Source of the DNA: Larix kaempferi | Taxonomy: Eukaryota > Streptophyta > Pinopsida > Pinales > Pinaceae | Reading direction: 5' to 3' | Length of the DNA stretch: 64,000 bases | NCBI GenBank assembly: GCA_027924585.1 | Contig: BSBM01000606.1 | Span: 11,475,501 to 11,539,500 of the forward strand | In this document: piece after piece, positions 1-10,269 of the stretch | Layout: each line of letters starts with the position of its first letter | Position numbering within the stretch: position 1 is the stretch's first letter | Notes under the pieces: generated by a model | The model's input: the letters and a program-made list of their open reading frames with translations, nothing else | What the model was told of the DNA's origin: nothing | The model's database searches: none | Position numbers and translations under genes: made by a program

Positions 1-298
1 GTGGAAATCCTCCTTTGTGTGTTTAGCCTCTTCGTCAAGCAAGCAATTCAGCAGCACACCTCCAGGGTCCTTCCAGTATAAAAATTGATTCATAATACAA
101 TATTTCGTAGCCTTTAGTTTCAGAGCTCTAGCCCTACTCTTGCTTAACCCTCGAGGAGCTTGTAAGTTTTGTAATGCATATACAATGTCAACATACCAAG
201 GGGATGCAGAGAATCTAGCCTCACCTGCATTCCTACGTCCAGCTGATTTGAATAATCTTGTAATAAGTTGAGTTGCAAAGAATCACAGTTGGCCTTGG
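1..298 (-). pseudogene. Ty3/gypsy element 1: start of integrase (cut by window edge)
   Basis: Read on the minus strand, this follows the classical RNase H and contains the peptide NQFLYWKDPGGVLL. That type of peptide precedes the HHCC zinc-binding region of Ty3/gypsy integrases in plants. The integrase would join the cDNA to the host genome. Only the part before the zinc finger lies inside the window, so the catalytic DDE core cannot be judged. The frame shifts near position 200 relative to the RNase H frame, so this copy is broken. The identification rests on position after RNase H and on this short motif. Confidence 0.6.
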
Positions 299-649
299 TC
301 ATTAATTTTGCTAACCCTTGCCCCTTTACCAGTTTTGTAGGTTTTATCTCTAGGTCGTATTCTAGCAATACAACAATCCATTTGGTTTTCCTTCTTTCAG
401 GGTTTGCATGGGTGAGAATACCCTTCACAGCACTATTTGGGACATGAGCAATGATGCATGAATGTAGGATGTAAACCCTGAAATCTTTCAGTTACTTGAT
501 TAAGGCATAATCCTTCTTTTCCATGATATCGTATTTCAATTCTGCATCCCTCAGCACCCTGCTGAAAAAAGCAATTGGTTGTTCAGCGTTCTAGGCATTT
601 TTTTGTAACAACACCCCTGCTACTGTATGCTCTGAAGCATAATAAAAAA
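299..649 (-). pseudogene. Ty3/gypsy element 1: classical RNase H (decayed)
   Basis: This is the RNase H domain that follows RT in gypsy pol; it removes RNA from the RNA-DNA hybrid during reverse transcription. Conceptual translation gives FYYASEHTVAGVLLQ, then EQPIAFFSRVLRDAELKYD with a stop-interrupted continuation, and near 299-380 KWIVVLLEYDLEIKP. These match the order of motifs in gypsy RNase H. Several stops and frame changes break the frame. It is the second RNase H of this element; the other lies upstream of RT at 2658-3185. Confidence 0.7.
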
Positions 650-1212
650 TCAAATTTCTTTAGAAAAATCTGGACTAGCTAATACCGAGGCTTCAGTGAT
701 AGCATTCTTAATTCCCTTCAATGAATCTCTTGCTTCCTCAGTCCACTTTACTTGATTTTCCTTTCTTAACATATTGGTAATATTCATCATAATTTCTGCA
801 AAACTGGTAATGAACCTTCTAAGAAAAACCACTTGCTCGATGAAAGACTGCACCTCCTTTTTGCTTCTTGGCTCCCCAACTTTCTGAATGGCACTAACCC
901 TTTCAGGGTCGATCTTGATACCTTCCTTGGAAATAATATGACCTAATAGCTTAGCTTCTTCTAATGCAAAATGTGATTTCTTAGGGTTAAGGAAAATACC
1001 ATATTTTATACATTTCTTAAAAACTTGTTCCAAATGCTTTAGGTGTTCTTCATCAAATTTTGAATACACTGTTATGTCATCCATGTATATAACCACGAAC
1101 TTATTCTTTTCTTCAGCGAATGCTATATCCATTTCCCGCTGGAAGGTAGCTCCTACATTCATCAGCCCAAAAGGAATCTTCACATACATGAAAGTAACCC
1201 AAGGAGTGGTAA
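650..1212 (-). pseudogene. Ty3/gypsy element 1: reverse transcriptase, C-terminal half
   Basis: The 179-residue frame carries the RT palm and thumb. It begins with KIPFGLMNVGATFQREM, has the catalytic box as YMDD at about 1076-1087, and continues through SKFDEEHLKHLEQVF, LNPKKSHFALEEAKLLG and EVQSFIEQVVFLRRFI. This is the non-chromovirus (Tat-like) type of Ty3/gypsy RT. The half itself is open and the YMDD residues are intact. The N-terminal half lies at 1774-2312, and a foldback element separates the two, so no functional RT could be made. Both halves are read in the same orientation. Confidence 0.9.
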
Positions 1213-1228
1213 AAGTGGCCTTCTCTTG

Positions 1229-1773
1229 GCATTACAGAAAATTTGGGTAAAAAATAGGCCTCCTAAGGAAAATAATAAAATAATAGTAGAGATAGAGAAA
1301 AAAACTACTTTTTGGAATCGTATTTTCAACTTATCTCCTTGTAGGTTTACTCAAATTTCAAGCAGGAGGACTCGTTGGATGCATAATTAAATTATGCATC
1401 CAACTAGGACGCATCTTGCATACTTTTAACAACATCCACAGCATGAAAAACTGAAAATACATTAAAAAACGTGTTTCTAGTGAGAGAAAACACGTTTTTA
1501 ATGTATTTTCGATTTTTCATGGTGTGGATGTTGTTAAAAGTATGCAACACGGGTACGCGTTGGATGCATAATTTAATTATGCATCCAATGAGTCCTCCAA
1601 CTTGAAATTTGAGTAAACCTACAAGGAGATAAGTTTAAAATACGATCCAAAAAAGTAGTTTTTATTTTTTCCCTCCAATTTTTTTAGGTGCTCCATTTTT
1701 TTAATTTTAAATCATTTTGATTGGATAATACATGATGACATGGAATTTGTATTATTTTTGGAAGGCCCATTTT
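1229..1773. mobile_element. Foldback / MITE-like element with long inverted repeats inside RT
   Basis: This roughly 545-bp insert interrupts RT. Two arms of about 170 bp (about 1303-1476 and 1487-1661) are near-perfect reverse complements around a loop of about 10 bp. Each arm holds its own AT-rich palindrome (1375-1403 and 1560-1588) built on GGATGCATAATT. The outer ends also match imperfectly as inverted repeats (AAATAGGCCTCC on the left against AAATGGGCCTTCC on the right). There is no coding capacity. The exact ends and target duplication are uncertain; a short CTCT at both junctions is possible. The family is not identified. Confidence 0.75.
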
Positions 1774-2312
1774 AAATTGAAATTTCCTCTAATGTCTTCA
1801 GGGAAGACCTTGATTTGATTGTATCCGGAGAAACCATCCATAGTAGAGATCCTTTCTTCCCCTACTACCTTTTGTAAGATATGCTCCATTTTAGGAAGGG
1901 GGTAGTTATCCTTTAGTGAAGCCCTTTTCAGGTTCTTGAAATCTATACAGATTCTAATCTCACCATTCTTCTTCTTTACAGGAACTAGATTTTCTATCCA
2001 TTGAGAAAATCTCAAAGTGACAATGATTTTTGCATTAAATAATCTTCTGATCTCTTTTTCTATCACAGGCACCAGTTTACGGTTTATCCTCCTTAATTTT
2101 TGCTTGAAGGGTTCCTCTCCTGATCTGATTGGAATAGAGTGTTGTATTATTGAGGTATCATACTCCTTTAGTTCTTCATAACTCCATGCAAACGCAACGG
2201 CATATTTTTTCAACTCTACATATCGCTCCTTCTTTTTAGCATGTAGCTTCTTAGACGGGTTTACCATCTGAGACTCTTCATTCTGGTCAAACAGAATCTC
2301 CAGGGGTATCAA
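1774..2312 (-). pseudogene. Ty3/gypsy element 1: reverse transcriptase, N-terminal half
   Basis: This holds the RT fingers and start of the palm. Visible motifs are VIEKEIRRLFNAKII, WIENLVPVKKKNGEIRICID, FKNLKRASLKDNYPLPKM and STMDGFSGYNQIKVFPED. In this lineage RICIDFKNLN and DGFSGYNQI are hallmark blocks. The frame breaks just after FPED, where the foldback element begins, and the remaining RT resumes at 1212. Upstream residues probably belong to the PR-RT linker. It is a partial domain with no sign of current function. Confidence 0.9.
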
Positions 2313-2657
2313 TCCATTCAGGATATAATTACTTTTTAATTGAACAATATCTTTCCCCAGACACGTTTTTCCATTGCTTGATTTCTCTTTTCTCCCCCTC
2401 TGATTTCTCCTGGTCCACCAATCCTTCTATGTTCTCATTTTCAGCATCAATCTGAACATTAGCAAACTCGTCAGACAATTCAAAAAATATTTTAATTTGT
2501 AAATCATCTTCAAATACTTTTCAATATTTAGCATTGTTTGGAATAGACGGTCTGTTCACCACCTCAACCTTGTATTTTTCTTGAGAAAAAAAAGGAGTTT
2601 TCAAGCCACCAGCAGTGGTGGCCAAAGAGTCTTCCACCTGATTTTAAAATCTCGAGA
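2313..2657 (-). pseudogene. Ty3/gypsy element 1: linker between extra RNase H and RT
   Basis: One minus frame gives a coherent, charged peptide (for example FFELSDEFANVQIDAENENI, then GLVDQEKSEGEKRNQAMEKR), so the stretch was coding. It lacks a recognisable domain and has stops and at least one frameshift relative to its flanks. It is probably a spacer in the polyprotein. Confidence 0.5.
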
Positions 2658-3185
2658 TCACCCAGATCTTGTGTTCAGTGAAAAGTTCCCAAACATATCC
2701 CAAACTTCATTCCTATAGGCCCTCATTGTGGGATGTTTTGCTTGATAACTGTCATTTAGTTGATTGACCACCAATTCTAAATCTCCAAAACCATGTATTC
2801 TTTTTACTCCTAAATATTTCAACGCTCTTAGTCCCAGGAGCAGAGCTGCATACTCCGCCACATTATTAGGACACTCGAAAGTTAGCTTGTATGATAGGGC
2901 CCTAGACTCTTGGTCAGGAGGTATAATCCAAACCCCTGCACCAACACTATTCTTGCTCAGTGATCCATCAAAGTACATCTTCCACAGTCCTTCCTCATTT
3001 TTCTGCCTCTCTAAGGCCTCATACCTTGCTTCAAACTCCTTGTCTTCCTCGAATTCGTGGAAAAATGGGGGTACAAGATCAGTACGTGGGCCATCATTGA
3101 AGAGAATAGAGGAACCTATGCCCACATCTATGGTGTATACGGGGTGATTTTCAGGTTTGTCGTCACTGCTAACAACATAGGCCAT
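2658..3185 (-). pseudogene. Ty3/gypsy element 1: additional RNase H between protease and RT
   Basis: The 175-residue frame has RNase H hallmarks: WKMYFDGSLSKNSVGAGVWI (first catalytic Asp), CPNNVAEYAALLLGLRAL (catalytic Glu) and HGFGDLELVVNQLNDSYQAK (second Asp in GD). This is the type of extra, archaeal-like RNase H known from plant Tat-group retrotransposons. It lies between protease and RT, while the ordinary gypsy RNase H follows RT. It shares a reading frame with gag and protease upstream, separated only by in-frame stops. The last third of the domain seems to run out at 2658. The class assignment is by motif memory only. Confidence 0.8.
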
Positions 3186-3236
3186 TCTTTTCTCTCTATA
3201 TGGCTTTCTATTGATTCCAAAAAGTGGTATAGTGGC

Positions 3237-3560
3237 TTAAGATAAGTCCATCTCCATGCTTCCCTTCAACTTTTTTACCAAGGACATTGATAACAACATC
3301 CCAAACTTAGCCGGCACCTCAGCCACTATTATGTCTATCATAATGCTCTTAGCTGGAATTTGGGCAAGGGTCACTACTACATCTTTAATCAAACCCAAAA
3401 ATGGTACCTTTTTGGAATCAAAAGAATATAGGTCTTTGTAGGGTTTGGTGACTTCTAATCCCAACTAATCCACCACTGATTTTGGCATTAAGTTGTGTGA
3501 AGCCCCAGAATCTATTAGGGCATTGTATAATAACTTACCATGGATATTCAAACTCAAATA
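3237..3560 (-). pseudogene. Ty3/gypsy element 1: aspartic protease
   Basis: The retropepsin active-site motif LIDSGASHNLMP is visible on the minus strand, with DSGAS at 3498-3512. It is preceded by PPFYLSLNIHGKLLYNA and followed by a beta-rich stretch (DIIVAEVPAKFGMLLS) typical of the flap and C-terminal region. The protease would process the gag-pol polyprotein. The active-site triplet is intact, but one stop at about 3466 and another at about 3235 interrupt the frame that joins it to the extra RNase H. Gag and PR appear to have been one continuous frame. Confidence 0.8.
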
Positions 3561-3665
3561 AAAGGGAGGGACTTCTTCATCATCCGATTCTTCCAGATTG
3601 GAACAAAAAATTATAGTGGGGGCATCATCTGTTACTTCCAACATGTCCTACGTACCCTCTGCCTG

Positions 3666-5237
3666 TCATTTTACCATGCTAGTGATCTCCTCCCTATATT
3701 CACTGTTTCTTAACAACTTATTTAAGGGGATACAGATCTTCACCTTGGATAGTTCGTCCTTCATAATGAATGTTGAAGCTGGTCTCACTAATTCAGTGAC
3801 TTCTGGTTGCCTCCCTTCTTTAGAATGTTGCCCCTTATCTTTTAAGGTTTTCTGTGCAGCGAACTCTGGTTGTTTTTCTTTCAGCTTCTCCATATTCTGT
3901 TGAGTCTTGGAGAGATGAATATGGGTATACTTCCCTTCACTTATTGGTATTTCCCTGCTCCTTAACTTCATCTTTCTTTGGATTTCATCTACAACATTCA
4001 TGTAACCCATTTGGTACTACTCAGAATCAAATTCAGCAGCTTTAATAGCATTCCCCATGGTGAAAAATTCATGTTCCCTTCGAGTTAAATGTACTTCGTA
4101 GTCTAGGGTGTCAAGGAAATGGATCTGGTCTCCAGCAGGGTCTTCAAGTCCTTCTTCATCCACCAAATTTTCAAGGAAGGGAGGTCTTAGATGGTGGTAT
4201 TCTTGATTTCTTGGATTCCTTGGAGGGGGCGGCCTTCTAAATTTAGGATTTCTTATTTGATTTTCATGTTTCTCTCTAGAAGGGGGTTTATTTTCCATGG
4301 CTAACCTATCCATCAGCGTTTCCATAGTTTTCATCATAGTATCAAACTTGGCATCACTAGAAGAGGAGGAGGTAGAGGCTTGGGTTTCTTGCTTCTTTTT
4401 ATCTGCTTCTGTTTTGCCCTTTATTTTTCCTGAAGCCATCATGTTGGCTTCCACCTCCATGGCATCCTTTAGCATAGTGAGAAAGGTGGCATATTTTCTC
4501 TCTCTTAATGTACATGAGAAATCTCCATCAAAGGCATCTGCGTAATGGAGATTTGCAGTGCCTACTGAGGGTTTTAGGTCATCTAGAATAGAATTATAAG
4601 CCCTCATAAACCTAGTAGAAAACTCATGAACAGATTTGAAACCTCCTTTCCTCAAATGATTGTACTGGGACAAGAATAGGGCAGGACTCCCTATCATTTC
4701 CCACCTCTCTAAGAACAATGTCTCAAAGGCTGCAAAATCATTGATAGAAGCATTCGAAAACTATCTGAACCATTTCTTGGGCTCTCCAAATAAAATCTGA
4801 GAAAACAACCTCATCTTAACATCATCATGATCTACTTCCTCCAAATCAATAAAATCCTCAAATCTGTCTACATGTTGTCTTGCAGAAAAACCTCCCTCTC
4901 CATCATCAGAGACGATTCTCTGGGCATAGTTTTGAGGGAGATCATGCAAAACAGCTGGTAGGGCCAATGGTGCGAATCTAGCAGCCATACGTCTAGGTGG
5001 ATTTTGAGTTTGGGGGTGGATATTCTGGGCAGGATTACTTGCAAGGATTATGGTATGAGATTGGGGGGTCTGAAAACCAGGTCTAGCTCTTTCGGCTTTG
5101 ATTATATTCTGCAACTTAAGCCAGACAGGATCTAACAAGTAGAACTCAGGTACATTCATACCTTCTTCACGTAGGATTAGATAAGACTCGGATCTTGATC
5201 TTGGAAAAGGCTTCCTGATATCTATCTCTATATCCAA
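3666..5237 (-). pseudogene. Ty3/gypsy element 1: gag polyprotein region
   Basis: Three open segments (5237-4761, 4718-4017, 4010-3666) lie in one reading frame and are separated by single stop codons. They form a gag of about 520 residues. The first Met is at 5237 (MDIEIDIRKPFPRS). The core shows FEDFIDLEEVDHDDVKMRLF and FGEPKKWF, then FSQ- and HEFSTRFMRAYNSI-type helices typical of plant gypsy capsid. A serine-rich spacer and a proline/arginine-rich tail (RRPPPPRNPRNQ) follow; no CCHC knuckle is seen. Gag would form the cytoplasmic particle. Decay is by nonsense substitutions, not indels. Confidence 0.8.
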
Positions 5238-5620
5238 TTCTTAAAAATTAGGTAATTCTTCTTTAGACCCAATTCTTTTAATGCTAGAAGTATTAGCTTT
5301 ATCCTTTCCGGTCTTATGTCTAAGTAATATTTCTGGATTTTCCACACTTAATAGAATTCCGAAAATAGGATTACCTCTCGTATGGATCTTTCTTGAGCCC
5401 AGGATGCCTTTTTCGAGATTTCTTTAGAAATGAACTTGGCTCGTCAATCTTCCCCGGTGGAGTCTTTCTTGAATGTAGATCTTTATGAGTGGAGTTTCCA
5501 GGGAAAAAATGTATAACCCTCGAAAAATATGGAAATCTCTGTTTGTCCGCAGGGACCTCTCCTTTCTTTGAATCTTCAGAATCCTTTGTCGTTCTCCTAG
5601 GGATAATAAAACAATCATGT
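5238..5620 (-). other. Ty3/gypsy element 1: leader between primer site and gag
   Basis: About 380 bases separate the primer-binding site from the first gag Met. No domain is recognisable. The leader would normally hold packaging and translation signals. Short open frames here are not convincing genes. Confidence 0.5.
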
Positions 5621-5639
5621 CCTCGGCAGCGATGCCAAT
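5621..5639 (-). promoter_or_regulatory. Primer-binding site, tRNA-Asp type
   Basis: The minus strand reads TTGGCATCGCTGCCGAGGA directly after an LTR end TGTTAACA. It resembles the tRNA-Asp-complementary site of Athila/Tat elements (from memory TTGGCGCCGTTGCCGGGGA), with four transitions of the kind caused by cytosine deamination. Its place, 380 bases before gag, supports the call and fixes the element's orientation. Confidence 0.7.
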
Positions 5640-5640
5640 T

Positions 5641-6700
5641 TGTTAACACCCAAATTAACCCCCAAGGTTGTGAGAGAAAGCAATTCGGGGTAACCACTAA
5701 CCAATCTTTACCTTGTGCTACTGAACCAACACAAACAGAGAGGGCTCTCTCTATAAGATAATGAAAAATTGGAATAATCGAAGGTGTCAACAATGAAAAC
5801 ATACACCAGCATTCATGATTCAAGATATTCAATTACAATATATAGAAGATATGATTTATGTTGGAACAAAATGGTTTAAACGCCGTTTGGCTAAAACATA
5901 TGAATCTCTATTTGGGCATAGGAGTCAGATTAAACAAACCTTTAAAAATTATTCACAAAGGCTCTGTGAATGCATTCACACAGGGGTGAGGTAGTAAGCA
6001 GCTAGTAGTCAAAGAGATTTTTAATTGATCAAACAGAAGAGAAAAGAACAATCCATTGATGTAATGCATACAATGATGAATCCTACACCAACTTTAGCAG
6101 AGAATACTAGTGAAATACTTGGACTGAGATTAAGCAGAGCATAATTTCTATGAATTCCACTTAACCACTACACTGCACCAAGTATGAAGAACTATTACAG
6201 GCGTGGAATAACGATGAAAGAAGCATAATTAACATAGGAAAAAGAAAGACAGACTACCAACCAATTACACAAGAATCCCTAGAAAAAACGTAAGCTCGGC
6301 TCTGCAAACTTTATTAAACAACTCAAAATGTCTTACAGACTGATTCTCAAAATTCCAAAATTTTTTCAAATAATATTTTCAACCCTTTTTCATTTGATTA
6401 CATCACATATATAGATGCCTTGAGCCTTAGGCTCGATCATTCAAAACTGAAAACTGTTGCAACTGAGTGACACCTCATCAGGATTTATTTGTCACTTATC
6501 TCTACAAAACAGAAACAGGTAGAACCATTCTAACTTCTTTTCATCTCTAACGGTATTTTACCACATGATACTTACTTTCAACTACAAAGATAAAGATAAC
6601 AAAGTAATTGTTCCAGTTGAATATTTTCATAGTTGCCTCAAAAAATATTACAAATTGCATTTAAAAATAAAAGTATCTTAGAATTCTTTGATTCTCAAAT
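5641..6700 (-). repeat. 5' LTR of Ty3/gypsy element 1 (outer border uncertain)
   Basis: The LTR border next to the primer site is clear: it ends in TGTTAACA at 5641-5648. A TATA-like CTATATATG on the minus strand near 6407-6415 could drive transcription, leaving about 760 bases of transcribed LTR. The distal border is not resolved; it must lie before the stop of the next broken gene at 6731. The second LTR is outside the window, so length and age cannot be measured. Confidence 0.55.
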
Positions 6701-6730
6701 AAGCAACAACTATTAAAAAGCCAACGACTA

Positions 6731-9700
6731 TTATGGAGGGCGGAGAGTGTATTTCATTTTTCCATATCTTTCCACAGTAGTCCATGGCTCAGCAGAAGGG
6801 AGGTCATAATCCATCATCTCCTTTTCCATAACCCGGATCTCAATGTGCTCTGCAAGGGAAGCTGGAGGGAGTCTTTCACCAATGGTGACCAACCGGTTCA
6901 AGATTTCAAAGTCCTCAGAGATCTGTTTCATCAAAATTATGCCTATAAGCAGCTAGTTTAGATTTTTGAACTTGGTGTGATCCATCCTTATGCCCTAGAG
7001 CAAGTTTTTATAACTTGTTTGGGAGATTAATTCTTTATTATTATCCCAAAATGATGGAAACCCCATCTCAAACAACTTATCAAATGATCCTTTGAAATCT
7101 GCTACTTGTCTCCTCATCTCTTCTACTCTGGTTTTCATGCCTTCAACATGTGCATATTTCCCGAGAACTCTTCATGCTACTGCAATGATTCGGTTTCCAA
7201 TATTCAAGTTGATTCTTTCCTCCTCTAATAAACTATTCAAAAAAGTAATAGCATTCAATGTTGTTTCCTTGGGCTTCCGGATAAGGGTTTCTCTCGTGGC
7301 TGCACAACCTGTGAAAACATCACTGATTGTTTTCTCTTTTACTGTTATAAATTCCAAGTATGGCCTGAAGCTTTCATCTTCTTTAATAATTCAATCCCAA
7401 ACTAAATGCTTGCAACCCTGCAAAGCTGCTTGTCCTGTAACTTGGCTGGTGAGCTTCTTATTGGTATCAACTAATTCATTATGCTTATCTCGGAGGGTTT
7501 TTGCTTCTTCTTCTTTCTTTTCATTCTCCTCCTCCAACCTTTGAGCTTTTTCCTTCAGCTCCTTGATTTCCACATCTTTTAGGCTAATGTGAGACATAGC
7601 CTGCACAAGACTGTCAGTATTACTGCTATCCCCATTTTGGTTCATATTGGTAGGCCACATGTCCAATTTGGACAAGTTAATTTTTATGTCATCAAGCTGC
7701 TTTTCTAGGCTCATTTTCTCTTTTTTCCAATTGTCTTCCTTCCCTGCAAATTTTAGCAGCTTTGCCTTACAATCACTTAATTCTTTAGACAAGGCTTCCT
7801 TTTGCATTTCAAAGTTTTTATCTTCGGGAGCTTCAATTAGCTGGACATTAGGAACTTTCTCCTTTTTCTGTGGTTTCAGAATCAACTTATCTTTCTCAGC
7901 CAATAGCTTGCTCATGGTTTTGCCTCCACCATAACTTATAACTAGGTCAAATTGTATCTTCTTGATGTGCTGTTGAAGAGCTCAGTTTTCACTTTTTTCT
8001 TGCTTCAATTGGTTCTTTAACTTTTGCACAGTAGCTTCTAGGTTGTCACCTTTCAATGCCGCTTTTACAAAATCTTCATTTATAAAATCCCCAACTTGAT
8101 TATGGAACTGGATTTTATCTGGCACTGGTATCTTCTCCCAATTGACCCTCATCTATGTCACTTCGTCCGCTATCAACACTGCCAGGTTCAAAGTGTTATA
8201 CCTCATGTCTCTTCTGGTCATTAAGGAAGCTTCGGTACTAGACAAATTCCTATCCTTTGGGCCGAGGCCTATTTATTCTGTCCATATTGTTTGCACAAGT
8301 CAGCTTTGGACCGAAATTTGTTCGCTTCATCACCCCCCTTACCATCCTGAAAATTATATTCTTTAATCTGGACACCAGGAACTGAAGATCCCTTATTATC
8401 TTCACTCTCACCACCCATCAAAACAGTCAATTCTTCTTAATCCACTGCAATGACCAACTCTTCTTTAGTGGGGGAAACAACCAACTCGCCTTGAGTGGCT
8501 GCAACAACTACTTCAACTTGTGTTTCCAATTTAGGCCGCTTGTCTCCACTTCCTATTTCAGTATCCATATCTTGAAATTCCTCCAAGTCTCTTTTCCGGC
8601 CCACTTCCACAGTGTCCGGCACTTGATCTATGTCCATTATAAAATCGGAAAGCACTAGATCTCCTTCATGTAACTATGCAACCTCCTCTGCCTCGGGTTC
8701 CCAGTGCAACAAATTCTGCCCCTTTAATAGCCCTTCTGGTTCCTTATGTTCAAAAGCACTTAGATTACAATTTTTTCTTCTCTTGGCAGTAATGTACAAG
8801 GGGTCATAGTCGACTGCCACATCTTTCTTGAACCCCAGAGGTTTCAATAACTCTTCTACCTCTTGCAAAGCTTCCTTGTTTTTTACTATGAAAGGACCCA
8901 CCTTCGAAGGGTATTTTACATCAGTGCCCTTCTTCAATTTTTGGAACTGCACCTCTTCCAGGATCAGTTTCTATTTGATAAATTCAAGAGCAAAGATTCA
9001 CAATGTCAGGAAAGTAGGCAAAACATAGGGCTCATGTAGAAAACCATACAGCCTAATGACTGTAGCATCCTTCAATAAAAACCAGTCACCGACAGCCAGT
9101 TTGTCCTTCAACTATCATTGTTTTCATCTCGGGAAATACCCTAGGAAACTCTTCCCCAAAGATGACTTTGTAAACAGGTGGCAAGACATAGTTTAAATAG
9201 TTAAATACATTGTCTATCAAAGCCTCTGCTTCAAGCAGTGGGGAAAAATGCGAGCTTTCCGCACTGTTGTACATAATCATCTTCATAAGTTGTGTCTGGT
9301 ACCTAAAAAACCTAGCATTTGGCAACTTTCCCAACTATACATGTATTCTTTAGGCAAAAAATTCATCGAACTTAAGGGATGGGATGAGCCCATTCTCAGA
9401 CCTTTCCAAACTAATGCTAATCCTGAATAGTAAACTCAACTGGACATCGGTTACCCATATATCCATATCTAATCGTAAAAACTGAGCCACCAAAGATAAA
9501 ACCAACTAGGAATTGTCATAAAAAAGGATGACATTCAAGGGGTATGGATTTTCTCCAATTTCTGAACCCAGTTTTAGGCATGTAGCTAAAAACACTTGAC
9601 GGCTTTCGTGGCTAATTTGGCAAAACAAGGCAACCACAGACTCTTCAGAAAAACCTTCTGACTCAAGGTTTTGTGACTCGGAGATGAAAAAAGAATTCTT

Positions 9701-10017
9701 AACAACCAAAGCATCTATAACACAGACAATTCTAGACTGATGGGCATTCATAATTACCCTAATTACCCTCTGGGGTTCTAAGTAATTCGAGGAACATCAT
9801 GATACGAATTCAGGGAAAGATGGTGCCTGGTCAAGGAAAAAGGAAACAAAAGATGACCTGAAAACCCCATGTATATCGAGACCTCATTCATATAAGGCCT
9901 CCAATCTCATCTTGATCTCTGGGATAGGGAGCCAAATGTATGTGTCAAACACGTCGACATCTCTATCTTTCAGGGTGACCTTAACCCTAGAACTGGTAGA
10001 AGCTTGCTCGTCCCCCA
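6731..10017 (-). pseudogene. Unrecognised long broken gene with coiled coil
   Basis: From MGDEQASTSSRVKVTLKDRD at 10017 to a stop at 6731, minus-strand frames keep a coherent, protein-like composition over about 1,090 codons despite many stops and frame shifts. Visible parts are: DVDVFDTYIWLPIPEIKMRL; a helical stretch at 9086-9334; a basic patch GDKRPKLE at 8437-8655; and a strong coiled coil at about 7391-8070 (LEATVQKLKNQLKQEKSEN, then repeated E/K heptads ending EKAQRLEEENEKKEEEAK). I recognise no family. It could be an extra open reading frame of a Tat-like retrotransposon (such elements can carry one) from a neighbouring copy sharing the LTR at 5.6-6.7 kb, or a host gene relic. No polypurine tract is visible between its end and that LTR, which weakens the first idea. 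Confidence 0.55.
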
Positions 10018-10198
10018 TCTAATGACTATAAAAGACTTAAATTTTCAGAGAATGGCGGTTACACGGTCCTACCTGTCACTTTGGAAGCCCTGCACGCACC
10101 CTGTCGAAGGTTCTGTCGCCTTTGTCATCTGCCACACACCGAGAGACTTTCCTACCTCGATAGGCTTTGAAACAAATGTCAACTTTTATGGGCGTTCT

Positions 10199-10209
10199 TA
10201 TATATATAG
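10199..10209 (-). promoter_or_regulatory. TATA box of the unrecognised gene
   Basis: The minus strand reads GGCTATATATATAAGAACG, a very good plant TATA box. It lies about 190 bases upstream of the Met at 10017, a sensible distance for a promoter plus short 5' leader. No primer site or LTR end is seen between them. Confidence 0.5.
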
Positions 10210-10269
10210 CCATGTTTCCATCACCTCCAGCTTCTTTGGCCAACTGTCCTTTAATCTCAACCATTGAAC

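Noticed and set aside
2764-4545. Plus-strand open frames at 2764-3147, 3598-3903 and 4297-4545
   Set aside because: They are antisense shadows of the gag, protease and RNase H frames on the minus strand.
5371-5832. 153-codon minus frame across the LTR/primer site
   Set aside because: It crosses the LTR border and primer site and has no domain; the leader is expected to be non-coding.
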